Positions 56,225 through 64,000 of a stretch of DNA of 64,000 nt are shown in pieces. The translations under genes were made by a program, and so were the position numbers. The notes below the pieces were generated by a model. It searched no databases and was not told where the DNA came from. It was given only the letters and a program-made list of their open reading frames with translations. Where the stretch lies: assembly GCF_003628305.1 (NCBI RefSeq), contig NZ_RBZM01000010.1:62001-126000 (forward strand), given 5' to 3'. Numbering within the stretch: position 1 is the stretch's first letter; each line of letters starts with the position of its first letter. The DNA is from Cohnella endophytica. Its GTDB lineage: Bacteria; Bacillota; Bacilli; Paenibacillales; Paenibacillaceae.

Positions 56225-58756
56225 ATGACGCTATTTTCACGCAATTATTCCCTCAAACGTATTTTGTTTCTCGTATGCCTGACGGCGATGCTCGCCGTCG
56301 CGGCGGCACCCTCGATTCCGGCTCGCGCCGCGGACGTCCTGATCGAGGATCCCGTATTGGAGAAGGCCGTCCGCGAAGAGCTGAATCTTCCTTCCGGCGT
56401 AACGATCACGCGTTCGGATATGGCCAAGGTCGAATATTTATTCATGCGCAAATCCCAGACCAAAGATCAGCTTCGATCCTTGAAGGGGCTCGAATATGCC
56501 GTCAATCTGCACGAGCTTGACGCGCCCGGCAACCGGATCGAGGATGTCTCCCCGTTGGCGGGACTGAACAAATTGGCTTATTTGACGCTGGACGACAATA
56601 ACGTGAAGGATATCTCCAGCTTGGCGAATCTGGAAGGCTTGCAAATGCTGAGCATTTCGCATAACTTCCTGGAAAACTTGGACGTTCTGCCGACGATGAG
56701 AAGTCTTTCCGAAGTTTATTTCGAAGACAATAACGTACGGGATTTGGCCCCGCTGCTTGGCGTGGGACAACTGCGCTCCATAACGGCGACGAATAATGCG
56801 ATCAACCTCGGCGACGAAGCGACGAAGTCCGTTATCGACGCGTTGAAGCAACGCAACGTGAAGATTTCGGGCGATATCGGGAAGCAAAAGCAAGCGCCGT
56901 CGGCATTTAAGGAGACGGACCCCCGACTTCTTACGTGGACCATGGCGGATAAGCAGGTTAGCCTCCCGATTCGGGACTATGCATACGGGAACGGCGTCTT
57001 CGTCGCGGTCGGGCCTAACGGCATCGTCAAGTCCTCCAAAGACGGGGTGCAATGGCAGACATACCGGACAGGCTACCGCGGCGACTTCGAAGTCGTCGTC
57101 TGGGGCAACGGCAAGTTCATCGCCTTCGGGCAGAGGAGCTTCGGAGCCAGAGCGACCGACGTATGGACTTCCGCGGACGGGATGAACTGGACCGAGAACG
57201 CTAAGGGCATCGTGAACGACGGATATGCGGGTATCCGCGACGCGGCTTGGAACGGCAAGAGATTCGTCATGGTCGGGGGAAGCAACGGAAGCGGGTACAT
57301 CTATACGTCCGAAGATGGATTGAGTTGGACCCGGAGGGCTCCGAATCTGATCGCCACGAATCTCACGGGCGTCGCATGGGGGAACGGTACATTCGTCGCT
57401 TCCGGGTACGAGGGCGGTGTCGCGGCGGTTTCCAAGGACGGAATTACGTGGAAAAAGGTTAAAACGTCGCAGCCGAACTACGAGCAAATCTGGAGCATGA
57501 CCTTCGGCGGCGGCACGTTCGTCGCGGTGGGCGACTACACGATCATGACTTCCAAGGACGGCTTCTCGTGGAAATACGTCCCCTCCAAGGGCTTCTGGTC
57601 GCGCGTCGACTGGGCGAAAGACCGCTTCATTTTATTGGGCGGAGACTGGACGAACCAACGGAAAAAAGACGAATGGGTTCAAGTAAGCCTGACCTCCAAG
57701 GACGGCGCGAAGTGGGTGGACGCCGGACTTGCCGCAACGAACAAACAAGACAAGACGCAACGCCCGAACTTCGCTCTCCATAACGGCAAACAGTACGTGG
57801 CCGTGACGAACGTTGGCGCCCAGACGTCGACGGATGCCAAGACGTGGCGGCAAGCCAAGCGATATCCTATCGAACCGCTTAGCTTAAACGCGGCGGCCGT
57901 CGGCAACGGAAAGCTGATCGCGGTCGGCGGGTATAAGGATCGGGACGAGTTAAAGCTAAGCTCGATGGCTTCCCTACAGTTGAGTCAAACCGGGGCATGG
58001 ACGGGCTCGCAGACGGAGAGCGCATATCCGCTTTATAGCGTCGTATGGACCGGTAGCCAATTCCTCGGCGTCGGCTCGAAAGGGACGATGAAGACGTCCA
58101 AAGACGGCGTGGTCTGGCAGGCGCTCGTTTCCCCGACCCAAGAATCCTTATATAAGGTTATCAAGGCAGGAGACAGGCTCTACGCCGTGGGAGAAAAAGG
58201 ACTCATCCTATCGTCGAAAGACGGCAAGAAGTGGACAAAACTGAAGTCGAACGCGACCGGCGCGATCAATTCGATAGCGTGGAACGGAAGTACGTTCGTA
58301 GCGGTCGGCGAGTCCGGGCTTATCCTCGTCTCCAAAGACGGCAGCAATTGGACGAAGGTGCCGCGGAACTTCAAGGGCGCTTACTACGACGTCGCTTGGG
58401 GCAACGGTGCCTTTGCGGTCACGACCGCCGGTTACTATGGCAATATCGATTCGTCGACGATCCTCAGATCGGCGGACGGGCAGAAATGGACGGAAACGGA
58501 CATCGAGGACGGACTGACGATCCGAAGCGCCCGCACGGGCTTGTACGGCATTTCCTTCGTTGGCGGTTACTTCGTCGCCGCCGGCGCGGAAGGATCGATC
58601 TTCCTGTCGCCTGACGCGATTAACTGGTCGAAGCAGGATGTACTGACGCAAGAGGATTTGAACGCGGTAGTCGAATACAACGGGAAGATCTACGTCGTCG
58701 GTGGACACGGAACCGTCCTATCGGCTGATCCCGATTCGCTGCACAAAGCGCAATAA
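56225..58756 (+). CDS. Secreted LRR and beta-propeller protein
   Basis: An 843-residue exported protein. After a signal peptide (cleavage near PARAA), about 180 residues of leucine-rich repeats of internalin type (NLHELDAPGNRIEDVSPLAGL, KLAYLTLDDNNVKDISSLANL) are followed by about 600 residues of propeller repeats of the YGNGVFVAVG...SKDGxxW type. No SLH domain, so it is secreted or otherwise bound. The repeats are like those of the SLH protein at 1766. ATG 56225 has GAGGATC upstream. Ligand-binding role inferred. Confidence 0.87.
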   Translation: MTLFSRNYSLKRILFLVCLTAMLAVAAAPSIPARAADVLIEDPVLEKAVREELNLPSGVTITRSDMAKVEYLFMRKSQTKDQLRSLKGLEYAVNLHELDAPGNRIEDVSPLAGLNKLAYLTLDDNNVKDISSLANLEGLQMLSISHNFLENLDVLPTMRSLSEVYFEDNNVRDLAPLLGVGQLRSITATNNAINLGDEATKSVIDALKQRNVKISGDIGKQKQAPSAFKETDPRLLTWTMADKQVSLPIRDYAYGNGVFVAVGPNGIVKSSKDGVQWQTYRTGYRGDFEVVVWGNGKFIAFGQRSFGARATDVWTSADGMNWTENAKGIVNDGYAGIRDAAWNGKRFVMVGGSNGSGYIYTSEDGLSWTRRAPNLIATNLTGVAWGNGTFVASGYEGGVAAVSKDGITWKKVKTSQPNYEQIWSMTFGGGTFVAVGDYTIMTSKDGFSWKYVPSKGFWSRVDWAKDRFILLGGDWTNQRKKDEWVQVSLTSKDGAKWVDAGLAATNKQDKTQRPNFALHNGKQYVAVTNVGAQTSTDAKTWRQAKRYPIEPLSLNAAAVGNGKLIAVGGYKDRDELKLSSMASLQLSQTGAWTGSQTESAYPLYSVVWTGSQFLGVGSKGTMKTSKDGVVWQALVSPTQESLYKVIKAGDRLYAVGEKGLILSSKDGKKWTKLKSNATGAINSIAWNGSTFVAVGESGLILVSKDGSNWTKVPRNFKGAYYDVAWGNGAFAVTTAGYYGNIDSSTILRSADGQKWTETDIEDGLTIRSARTGLYGISFVGGYFVAAGAEGSIFLSPDAINWSKQDVLTQEDLNAVVEYNGKIYVVGGHGTVLSADPDSLHKAQ

Positions 58757-58763
58757 ATCAAGC

Positions 58764-58808
58764 AAAAGAGCCGCGACTCCGGCATACCCGGAATCGCGGC
58801 TCTTCTTT
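58764..58808. terminator. Bidirectional terminator after the LRR-propeller gene
   Basis: AGAGCCGCGA/TCGCGGCTCT outer stem, inner TCCGG/CCGGA, flanked by AAAA and CTTTG. Shared with the convergent ABC exporter operon. Confidence 0.88.
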
Positions 58809-58819
58809 GCTCGAAGGGG

Positions 58820-59800
58820 TCAGTAACCCTTATAAACCGCTCGGATCGCATCCTCTATGTCCGGCTCTTTCACGCTTAGATCCTGAATGGGCAGCTTCTG
58901 CGAGAGATCGGAGATCAGCTCTGCCGCGGTAACGCGTACCTTCTCGAACTGATACCAGACCTTCAGGCCCTCTTGTTTGATGATTGTCGCGGCAGGATGC
59001 GAGAGGTCGTCGCATGGCCGTTCCAGCTCGACGACCAAGAGACGGTGCGGCGTTAGCTTGCCGATGATCGAATCGATAGGGCCGTCTTCCACGACCTTGC
59101 CGTGATTGACGACGACCAATCGGCTGCAAAGCTGTTCGACGTCGTCCAAGTCGTGGGTCGTCAGAATGACCGTTAAGCCCATCTTGCGGTTCATTTCCTT
59201 GATAAAATCGCGGATGGCGTGCTTCGCGTCTGCATCGAGGCCGATCGTCGGCTCGTCCAGAAACAGCACTGAAGGCGAATGCAGCATCGCCGCGGCCAAG
59301 TCGCCGCGCATTCTCTGTCCCAGCGACAGCTGACGTACGGGCGTATCGATGAAATCGTTCAGCTTGAGCACATCGCCGAGAACGGCCATATTTTCCTCGT
59401 AGGTCGCTTTGTCTACTTGATAGATGCGCCGCAACAGCTCAAACGACTCGCCTAGCCGCAAATCCCAATAAAGCTGCGTCCGTTGGCCGAATACGACACC
59501 CAGCTTGCCGACGACCGCTTTGCGGTCGGCTTGCGGAGAGATGCCGCACACTTTGATGGAACCGGAGGTCGGATGAAGAATGCCGGTCAGCATCTTAATG
59601 GTAGTGCTTTTGCCTGCGCCGTTGGGGCCGATATAGCCGACGATCTCTCCAGGGGCAATAGAGAAGCTGATGCCGTCTACGCCGTTTACTTTCGTCTTCT
59701 GGGGAAACAAAAGGCTTTTGAGCGAACCCCGCAAGCCTCGGCCTTTTTTGGCAATCGTATATTCTTTGACCAGGTCGATCACTTCGATGACGGCTTCCAT
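58820..59800 (-). CDS. ABC-2 exporter ATP-binding protein
   Basis: A 326-residue ATPase. Walker A GPNGAGKST, signature LSLGQRMRGDL, Walker B LFLDEPTIGLD and H-loop TTHDLDDVEQL are present, with a C-terminal extension of about 90 residues. Partner of two DUF990-like permeases. ATG 59800 has AGGAG nine bases upstream; ATG 59806 is too close. Last gene of a three-gene operon; substrate unknown. Confidence 0.92.
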   Translation of the reverse strand: MEAVIEVIDLVKEYTIAKKGRGLRGSLKSLLFPQKTKVNGVDGISFSIAPGEIVGYIGPNGAGKSTTIKMLTGILHPTSGSIKVCGISPQADRKAVVGKLGVVFGQRTQLYWDLRLGESFELLRRIYQVDKATYEENMAVLGDVLKLNDFIDTPVRQLSLGQRMRGDLAAAMLHSPSVLFLDEPTIGLDADAKHAIRDFIKEMNRKMGLTVILTTHDLDDVEQLCSRLVVVNHGKVVEDGPIDSIIGKLTPHRLLVVELERPCDDLSHPAATIIKQEGLKVWYQFEKVRVTAAELISDLSQKLPIQDLSVKEPDIEDAIRAVYKGY

Positions 59801-59821
59801 GTCCATTCGCTCCTCGTTCGG

Positions 59822-60640
59822 TTATGAGCCTGCGCTCTCGTATTTTTTCATGCCCATCCGGAAAACCCAATGTGCCAACAAGAAGCAGACGATACCGATC
59901 GTCGGCGTCCACAAGGCGAAGCTGAGCGGCAGCTCGAGTACTCCGTTACTCTTGCCTAGAAACTCCGCCGCGGGATAGAAGCTAATGAAACCGATCGGAA
60001 TCAAGAAAGTGAAGATCGCCTGCAAAATATACGGGTACATGCTAAGCGGGTACATCGTCGCGCGTTCGAGCATCGAGAGGGCAAAGCCGACCATCGAGGC
60101 GTTTCGTTTGGTCCAGAAAGCGATCGTTCCGAGCGCGATGAATAGCGCGGCACGAATGAGGACGCCGCCCAGGAGCACGAGCAGCAGCTTGCCGATGTTG
60201 GCTAATGACCAATCGAATCCAACGATGTGGCAGCCGTAAAGGAAAATAACGATGCCGGGTATGCAATCGATGAGGCCGATGAAGTTGACGTAGCTCGCAA
60301 CCAGTTGGAAGAAGACGTTCATCGGGCGAAGCAACAATCGGTCGAATCCGCCGTTGATAACCATATTGTCGATGTGCCAAGTGTTAATGAAAAAGACGAC
60401 AAGAATACCATGGCTGATAAGTCCGAGTCCGTAGAGAAAAGTTAACTCGGGGAAGTCCCAGCCGTTCAGCGGTTGGAAGCGGTCGACGATGATTTTGAGC
60501 ATCCATATACCCGAGAAATATTGAATAGGAATCATGAGCAGCCAACTGACGAGGAACAAAGGATACTCCAGTTGCCGCTGCACGGCGAGTTTGGCGAAAC
60601 AAGAAGCGACGGAGACGTAATGTTTGAACGAGGCTAGCAT
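59822..60640 (-). CDS. ABC-2 type permease (DUF990-like)
   Basis: A 272-residue membrane protein with about six helices, ABC-2/DUF990 type. FDRLLLRPMNVFFQLVASY and the C-terminal PIGFISFYPAAEFLG are typical. It pairs with the second permease to form a heterodimeric exporter. Start ATG at 60640 follows GGGAGG at a rather long spacing. Confidence 0.88.
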   Translation of the reverse strand: MLASFKHYVSVASCFAKLAVQRQLEYPLFLVSWLLMIPIQYFSGIWMLKIIVDRFQPLNGWDFPELTFLYGLGLISHGILVVFFINTWHIDNMVINGGFDRLLLRPMNVFFQLVASYVNFIGLIDCIPGIVIFLYGCHIVGFDWSLANIGKLLLVLLGGVLIRAALFIALGTIAFWTKRNASMVGFALSMLERATMYPLSMYPYILQAIFTFLIPIGFISFYPAAEFLGKSNGVLELPLSFALWTPTIGIVCFLLAHWVFRMGMKKYESAGS

Positions 60641-60650
60641 TGCGGATCCA

Positions 60651-61448
60651 TCATCCTCCCTGGATTAAGGTTTTTTTCTTCGTTCGTTTCCACCCGGCCA
60701 TGAGCAGAAGAAACAAGAGCCCCACCCATAAGGCTTGAATGGCCATCGCGCCGAGAGCTTCTTTGGTACCGACGTTACCGATATAGATGCCGAGCGGCGT
60801 TTGGTAGGTATATTGGAAAGGCAGGAATTTGGATATCGTCTGTACGCTTTCCGGGAAAAACCAGAGAGGAACGATGCTGCCGGACAATACGCGCACGATG
60901 CTGTCCTTCACCATTCCCATGTTGCCGAGCTCCATGACCCAGAACGCGACCAATCCGACGAGTGCGCTGAGCAGCCAAAGTATGGCATAGCTTAATAGGC
61001 AACTTGGGAAGAATAATAGCAAACTTAGAGCCGAAGAAGGCCAGGGGATGCCAAAGAAAATGGACGCGAGCAGGATCAACGGGACCACCCTGTTGGCCAT
61101 CGCGCTGAGCATGCCGCCGATATCGTCGGCCAGGTAGCAAGCAAGCAGAGGGATGGGACGGTAAAAGTCGGTAACGATCTGCCCCTCTCTGATCTTGTAA
61201 TAGATCGTGTCCTGTACGTCGCAGACGAACATGGCCCCGAGCATGATCGATAGAATCGTGTAAGTGGTCAGATCTTGAAGACTGAACGACTGCACCGTAC
61301 CGACCCCGCCCTTATAGGCGGTTTGCCACAGAAACACGGAGGCGAGCATAAGAATCAGGTTGGTGCCGACGGATGCGAAAACCTCGAAGCGGTATGCTAG
61401 GTTAGTCAGAAGTTTCATTTTGGTGATATACCAATACGCCTGGAGCAT
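60651..61448 (-). CDS. ABC-2 type permease (DUF990-like)
   Basis: A 265-residue membrane protein with about six helices. TDFYRPIPLLACYLADDIGGM and LSGSIVPLWFFPESVQTISKFLPFQYTYQTPLGIY fit ABC-2 permeases of the DUF990 group. ATG 61448 has GAGGGGG six bases upstream; TTG 61454 overlaps the site. First gene of the operon, 10 bases from the next. Confidence 0.88.
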   Translation of the reverse strand: MLQAYWYITKMKLLTNLAYRFEVFASVGTNLILMLASVFLWQTAYKGGVGTVQSFSLQDLTTYTILSIMLGAMFVCDVQDTIYYKIREGQIVTDFYRPIPLLACYLADDIGGMLSAMANRVVPLILLASIFFGIPWPSSALSLLLFFPSCLLSYAILWLLSALVGLVAFWVMELGNMGMVKDSIVRVLSGSIVPLWFFPESVQTISKFLPFQYTYQTPLGIYIGNVGTKEALGAMAIQALWVGLLFLLLMAGWKRTKKKTLIQGG

Positions 61449-61613
61449 GGACAACCCCCTCGAAATGGTTGAATCTGTAAAATTATAAGAGAGTACTTCG
61501 GCAAATTCAATCTTTTTTCATGATTTGGAGAAATTAGGATTATTGGTACATAACGAGTCAGAACTTGGGGAGGCTATCGGTGGATACGGAAGGGATACAA
61601 AGGGGACTTTGAT

Positions 61614-61802
61614 ATGACCGAAAACAATACGGAACATGAAGATCAAGCTGCAGCGCATCAAAATCAATTCCTCGATCCTCCGATTAAACCGCACGACCGA
61701 AGCGACGAGCCGGAGGTCGAAGCCGAAATGACCAACGATGACGACATGCTCGGCAATGTGGAGAAGCAAGCCGACGGGTATAAATCGATCTGCCGGGAAT
61801 AA
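61614..61802 (+). CDS. Small acidic hydrophilic protein
   Basis: A 62-residue protein rich in Glu, Asp, Asn, Gln and His, no hydrophobic core, probably disordered. It ends ADGYKSICRE. AAGGGG is eight bases upstream of ATG 61614 and a terminator follows at 61842, so it is probably a real monocistronic gene. No family recognised. Confidence 0.6.
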   Translation: MTENNTEHEDQAAAHQNQFLDPPIKPHDRSDEPEVEAEMTNDDDMLGNVEKQADGYKSICRE

Positions 61803-61841
61803 AGAAGCAATGCCAGTAATGTCTAACTTGGAAGCTGTAAT

Positions 61842-61876
61842 AAGAGGCCGTGCGCGATTAGCGCTCGGCCTCTTAT
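61842..61876 (+). terminator. Hairpin terminator after the 62-residue gene
   Basis: AAGAGGCCG pairs with CGGCCTCTT, with inner GCGC/GCGC around GATTA. T-tract weak. Confidence 0.65.
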
Positions 61877-61896
61877 CCTGATCGGCTTGCGGTTTC

Positions 61897-61919
61897 GTTA
61901 CGATGAGCAACATCGTAAC
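61897..61919 (+). promoter_or_regulatory. Perfect hairpin upstream of the ECF sigma gene
   Basis: GTTACGATG pairs with CATCGTAAC around AGCAA (nine-bp stem). No T-tract follows. It lies 130 bases before the sigma gene and could be a binding site or RNA stem. Confidence 0.5.
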
Positions 61920-62049
61920 TGTGGTAGAAGATTGATGTCAGGTTAAAAATTTTCATTAAAAAAACGATCAATCAAGGCACTTTTTGCCGACGTTAATTGT
62001 TATAGAAGATATAAAGCTTAAGGAGGTGTTGACATCGTCGCAAGATTCT

Positions 62050-62634
62050 ATGAGTGCAAAGGAACTTGAAATATTGATCGCTACAATTCAAGAGGGGGAT
62101 GTACGGCAGTATTCCGTGATTGTCAAAGCTTTCCAACAGCCGATTTACCGTTATTGCTGTCGGTTGCTTGCTAACAAGCAGGATGCGGAGGACGCGGTAC
62201 AGGATATTCTGGTTAAGGCTTACCAAACCCTTCACCTGTATAAGAGGGCGGAGCATTTCTCGGCCTGGCTTTATCGGATGGCCTATCACCATTGCCTGAA
62301 CCTGCTGCGGAAGCGTCGCCTCCATAATCGGGTCATGCGAATCATACGATTGGAAACTCTGTCGGCAAGCCCAGCGCAGGAGATCGATAACGGATGGTAC
62401 ACACCTTCGTTAGCGAGGGCCTTGACGATGCTGTCGCCGGAGGAGCGGAGTTTGCTCATTCTAAGGGTGTTCGAGGAGCAGTCCTATACCGAGATGAGCG
62501 AGATCTTCAAGATCAGACCCAATGCTCTGATCAAGAGAATGAAACGGATCAAACGGAAAGTACAAAAAGCCATGAATTCCGAGGAGGAGATCGATTGGAG
62601 CGAGCAGCAATTAAACGTGAATACCAAGATATAA
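62050..62634 (+). CDS. ECF-type RNA polymerase sigma factor
   Basis: A 194-residue sigma factor. Region 2 (LIATIQEGDVRQYSVIVKAFQQPIYRYC to AEDAVQDILVKAYQ) and region 4 (LSPEERSLLILRVFEEQSYTEMSEIFKIRPNALIKRMKRIKRKV) are complete. The start is uncertain: ATG 62050 fits the family, but the strong AAGGAGGTG lies 23 bases upstream and abuts TTG 62029. The next gene overlaps by 40 bases and is probably its anti-sigma factor. Confidence 0.88.
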   Translation: MSAKELEILIATIQEGDVRQYSVIVKAFQQPIYRYCCRLLANKQDAEDAVQDILVKAYQTLHLYKRAEHFSAWLYRMAYHHCLNLLRKRRLHNRVMRIIRLETLSASPAQEIDNGWYTPSLARALTMLSPEERSLLILRVFEEQSYTEMSEIFKIRPNALIKRMKRIKRKVQKAMNSEEEIDWSEQQLNVNTKI

Positions 62635-63563
62635 TCATGGCCTCGAATCAAGAAACTTTACCTGAAATAGACGTAGTGGAACGGGTAATGGGACGGATTA
62701 ACGGTCTGGGGGATCGCCGTAGCTCCTTTCTGCAAGGAATTATGAGAAATACAACGGTATTGGGAAGCCTAATCGGTCTAATTCTAATGGTTTCGGTAAC
62801 CGCGTATGCCGCATCGGAATACATTCAGATTCGGAATACAGCCGGAACGGTCAAGGTGCAGTATATTCCGGCAACGAATGAAGCGGCTGGCTCGGCAACG
62901 GCTTATCATAAGTACGCCAAATTGGCTCAGGCATTTGCCAAGCCGGGTGAACTGATTGCTTATTACGTAAAAGATAACAAAGCTTCGAAGAAAGAGGCTG
63001 TCTTGCAATTCGAATATAAAGAGCAGCGCATTCGCTCCTATTCCGATTTTGAGAAGGAAATCAAACGTACTGGCGCTCCCAAACTTCCCGAAGTCGCTAA
63101 CGGATACGCTTTTGATTACGGTAAAGTTTTCCCCTCGATCCCTTCTACGGATGCGGAAAAGGGCAAAGCCTTTTACCGGGACAACCTCAGAGAGCTTACC
63201 GCACGGGCGAATAAGGATGCTAGCGGGGAGAAGATGTTCATGAAAGCCGTGCCATGGTCTGAGCCGGCGACGGTAAGCGGAATATATACGAAGGGCAAGG
63301 CTCATATCGGCATTTATGCTACCCTCATGCATGGAGGAGACATGTATGTGGAGCAGGAGCAAGAAAACAAGACGGATAAAATAAGGGTGGCTGGGACCGA
63401 AGTTGTTTATAATAGCGTAAAAAAACAAAGCGTCAGTTACGAGTACCTGAATTGGTATAATGAAGAGCAGGATGCTTACTATACGCTGACGAGCTACGGG
63501 GACAAAAGCTTATCTAAAGAGCAATTCTTGAAGCTGGCGAAGGAACTGATTGAGCAAAAGTAA
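62595..63563 (+). CDS. Probable anti-sigma factor, single-pass membrane protein
   Basis: A 322-residue protein. Short cytosolic N-terminus (LPEIDVVERVMGRING), one transmembrane helix (about residues 54-72, VLGSLIGLILMVSVTAYAA) and an extracellular domain of about 245 residues. That layout, and a 40-base overlap with the sigma gene, fit an anti-sigma factor. TTG 62595 has GGAGGAGA four bases upstream; ATG 62638 has none. No zinc motif seen. Confidence 0.75.
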   Translation: MERAAIKREYQDIIMASNQETLPEIDVVERVMGRINGLGDRRSSFLQGIMRNTTVLGSLIGLILMVSVTAYAASEYIQIRNTAGTVKVQYIPATNEAAGSATAYHKYAKLAQAFAKPGELIAYYVKDNKASKKEAVLQFEYKEQRIRSYSDFEKEIKRTGAPKLPEVANGYAFDYGKVFPSIPSTDAEKGKAFYRDNLRELTARANKDASGEKMFMKAVPWSEPATVSGIYTKGKAHIGIYATLMHGGDMYVEQEQENKTDKIRVAGTEVVYNSVKKQSVSYEYLNWYNEEQDAYYTLTSYGDKSLSKEQFLKLAKELIEQK

Positions 63564-63597
63564 ACGTTGAATTCGAATTCAGAGCAAAACGAGAATC

Positions 63598-63628
63598 CCG
63601 TCCATGCAGGGACGGTCATGATTTTATT
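63598..63628 (+). terminator. Weak terminator after the anti-sigma gene
   Basis: CCGTCC/GGACGG stem with ATGCAG loop, followed by the poor tract TCATGATTTTA. Confidence 0.5.
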
Positions 63629-63701
63629 CACTGGGGGCTGTGACGGATTGCCGGGAGGTAGTCCGTTGCAGTTCTTTTGCGTCTAAATTTCCTATTTTGT
63701 A

Positions 63702-63762
63702 TTGACAGGTTTGGATGCGCCCTTTACAATGATCAAAGCAATGAATATGATAATCATTCTCA
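63702..63762 (+). promoter_or_regulatory. Sigma-A promoter with downstream Fur box
   Basis: TTGACA (63702-63707), 17 bases and TACAAT (63725-63730) form a strong promoter; TGATAATCATTCTCA (63748-63762) differs from the 7-1-7 Fur box at one or two positions and covers the early transcript. It serves the lipoprotein gene at 63866. Confidence 0.85.
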
Positions 63763-63865
63763 ACAAATGAGTCGCACCCCATGAATACAGGGCCGCACGA
63801 ACATTTAACGCGAATCGATTAATCGATCATACTGAGCATGGGATGCTTAAAGGGAGAGTCAATGC

Positions 63866-64000
63866 ATGAAAAAGCTATTCATACCGTTATCTTTAATCCT
63901 TGTCCTTCTACTTAGCGCTTGCGGAGGCAATTCCAAGAATAACTCCAACAATGCAAGCAGCACTTCTTCAGTTGAGCCATCGGCTCCGGCATCCGATTCC
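63866..64000 (+). CDS. Lipoprotein, probable iron-siderophore binding protein (cut by window end)
   Basis: Only the first 45 codons are in the window. A lipoprotein signal (MKKLFIPLSLILVLLLSACGG; lipobox LSAC, Cys19) is followed by an Asn/Ser-rich linker, the typical start of Gram-positive siderophore-binding lipoproteins. AGGGAGAG precedes ATG 63866. The Fur box upstream supports iron uptake; the binding domain itself is not seen. Confidence 0.75.
   Translation, partial: MKKLFIPLSLILVLLLSACGGNSKNNSNNASSTSSVEPSAPASDS

Larger units (their letters stand above)
63564..63865. other. 302-base intergenic region before the iron-uptake lipoprotein
   Basis: Holds a weak terminator (63598) and the Fur-box promoter (63702-63762), plus about 100 bases of leader before the lipoprotein start. 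No gene seen. Confidence 0.5.

Noticed and set aside
63570-63581. GAATTCGAATTC palindrome
   Set aside because: Short and AT-rich, expected by chance, no link to a promoter or stem with T-tract.

Overview
This window looks like a chromosomal segment of an aerobic, spore-forming Paenibacillaceae bacterium (Paenibacillus or Cohnella type). The evidence is strong AGGAGG-type ribosome binding sites, sigma-A promoters, several S-layer homology (SLH) proteins, copper-amine-oxidase-type 'stalk' domains, a YtaF-type sporulation membrane protein, OpuC, RsbQ, a PadR/DUF2812 pair and a GH87 alpha-1,3-glucanase whose layout matches the Paenibacillus/Bacillus circulans enzymes. Taxonomy is inferred from gene content only. 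I saw no rRNA, tRNA, CRISPR array or insertion sequence.

Layout. 0-11 kb: a YgjP-like metallopeptidase, an oxidoreductase, a large SLH beta-propeller protein, a serine hydrolase lipoprotein, an EamA transporter, a VOC protein and an SLH protein on the minus strand. 11-16.5 kb: small zinc-ribbon proteins, a membrane protease/TPR pair, an autoregulated-looking PadR operon, a GNAT and a GreA/GreB-like factor. 16.5-20 kb: ytaF and an osmoprotectant ABC system with fused permease and binding protein. 20-26.5 kb: an SLH protein with six extracellular repeats, convergent with the GH87 glucanase. 27-31 kb: transporter, MerR regulator, epimerase-like protein and SleB-type hydrolase. 30.9-36.3 kb: a translationally coupled signalling operon (hybrid histidine kinase, CheR, REC-GGDEF). 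36.9-41 kb: a complete pqqABCDE operon followed by an M19 dipeptidase. 41-46 kb: an SLH protein with a recent internal duplication, a hydroxyacid dehydrogenase and small probable spore/surface proteins. 46-51 kb: an ABC-F ATPase and a Fur-controlled iron-uptake operon. 51-53.5 kb: RsbQ paired with a PAS-diguanylate cyclase. 53.7-64 kb: two ECF sigma loci, an LRR/beta-propeller secreted protein, an ABC-2 exporter, and the start of a second Fur-linked iron-uptake lipoprotein cut by the window end.

The two most notable systems are these. (1) A complete PQQ biosynthesis operon in a Gram-positive background; it has a terminator hairpin between pqqA and pqqB and a dipeptidase gene behind it. (2) An rsbQ homologue that keeps Ser96/Asp219/His247 and sits next to a gene whose N-terminus resembles the RsbP PAS domain but whose output is GGDEF instead of the PP2C phosphatase. 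This suggests the RsbQ-PAS stress-sensing module has been rewired to c-di-GMP. Cell-surface and c-di-GMP functions recur: four SLH proteins, two beta-propeller proteins, two diguanylate cyclases and one extracellular glucanase.
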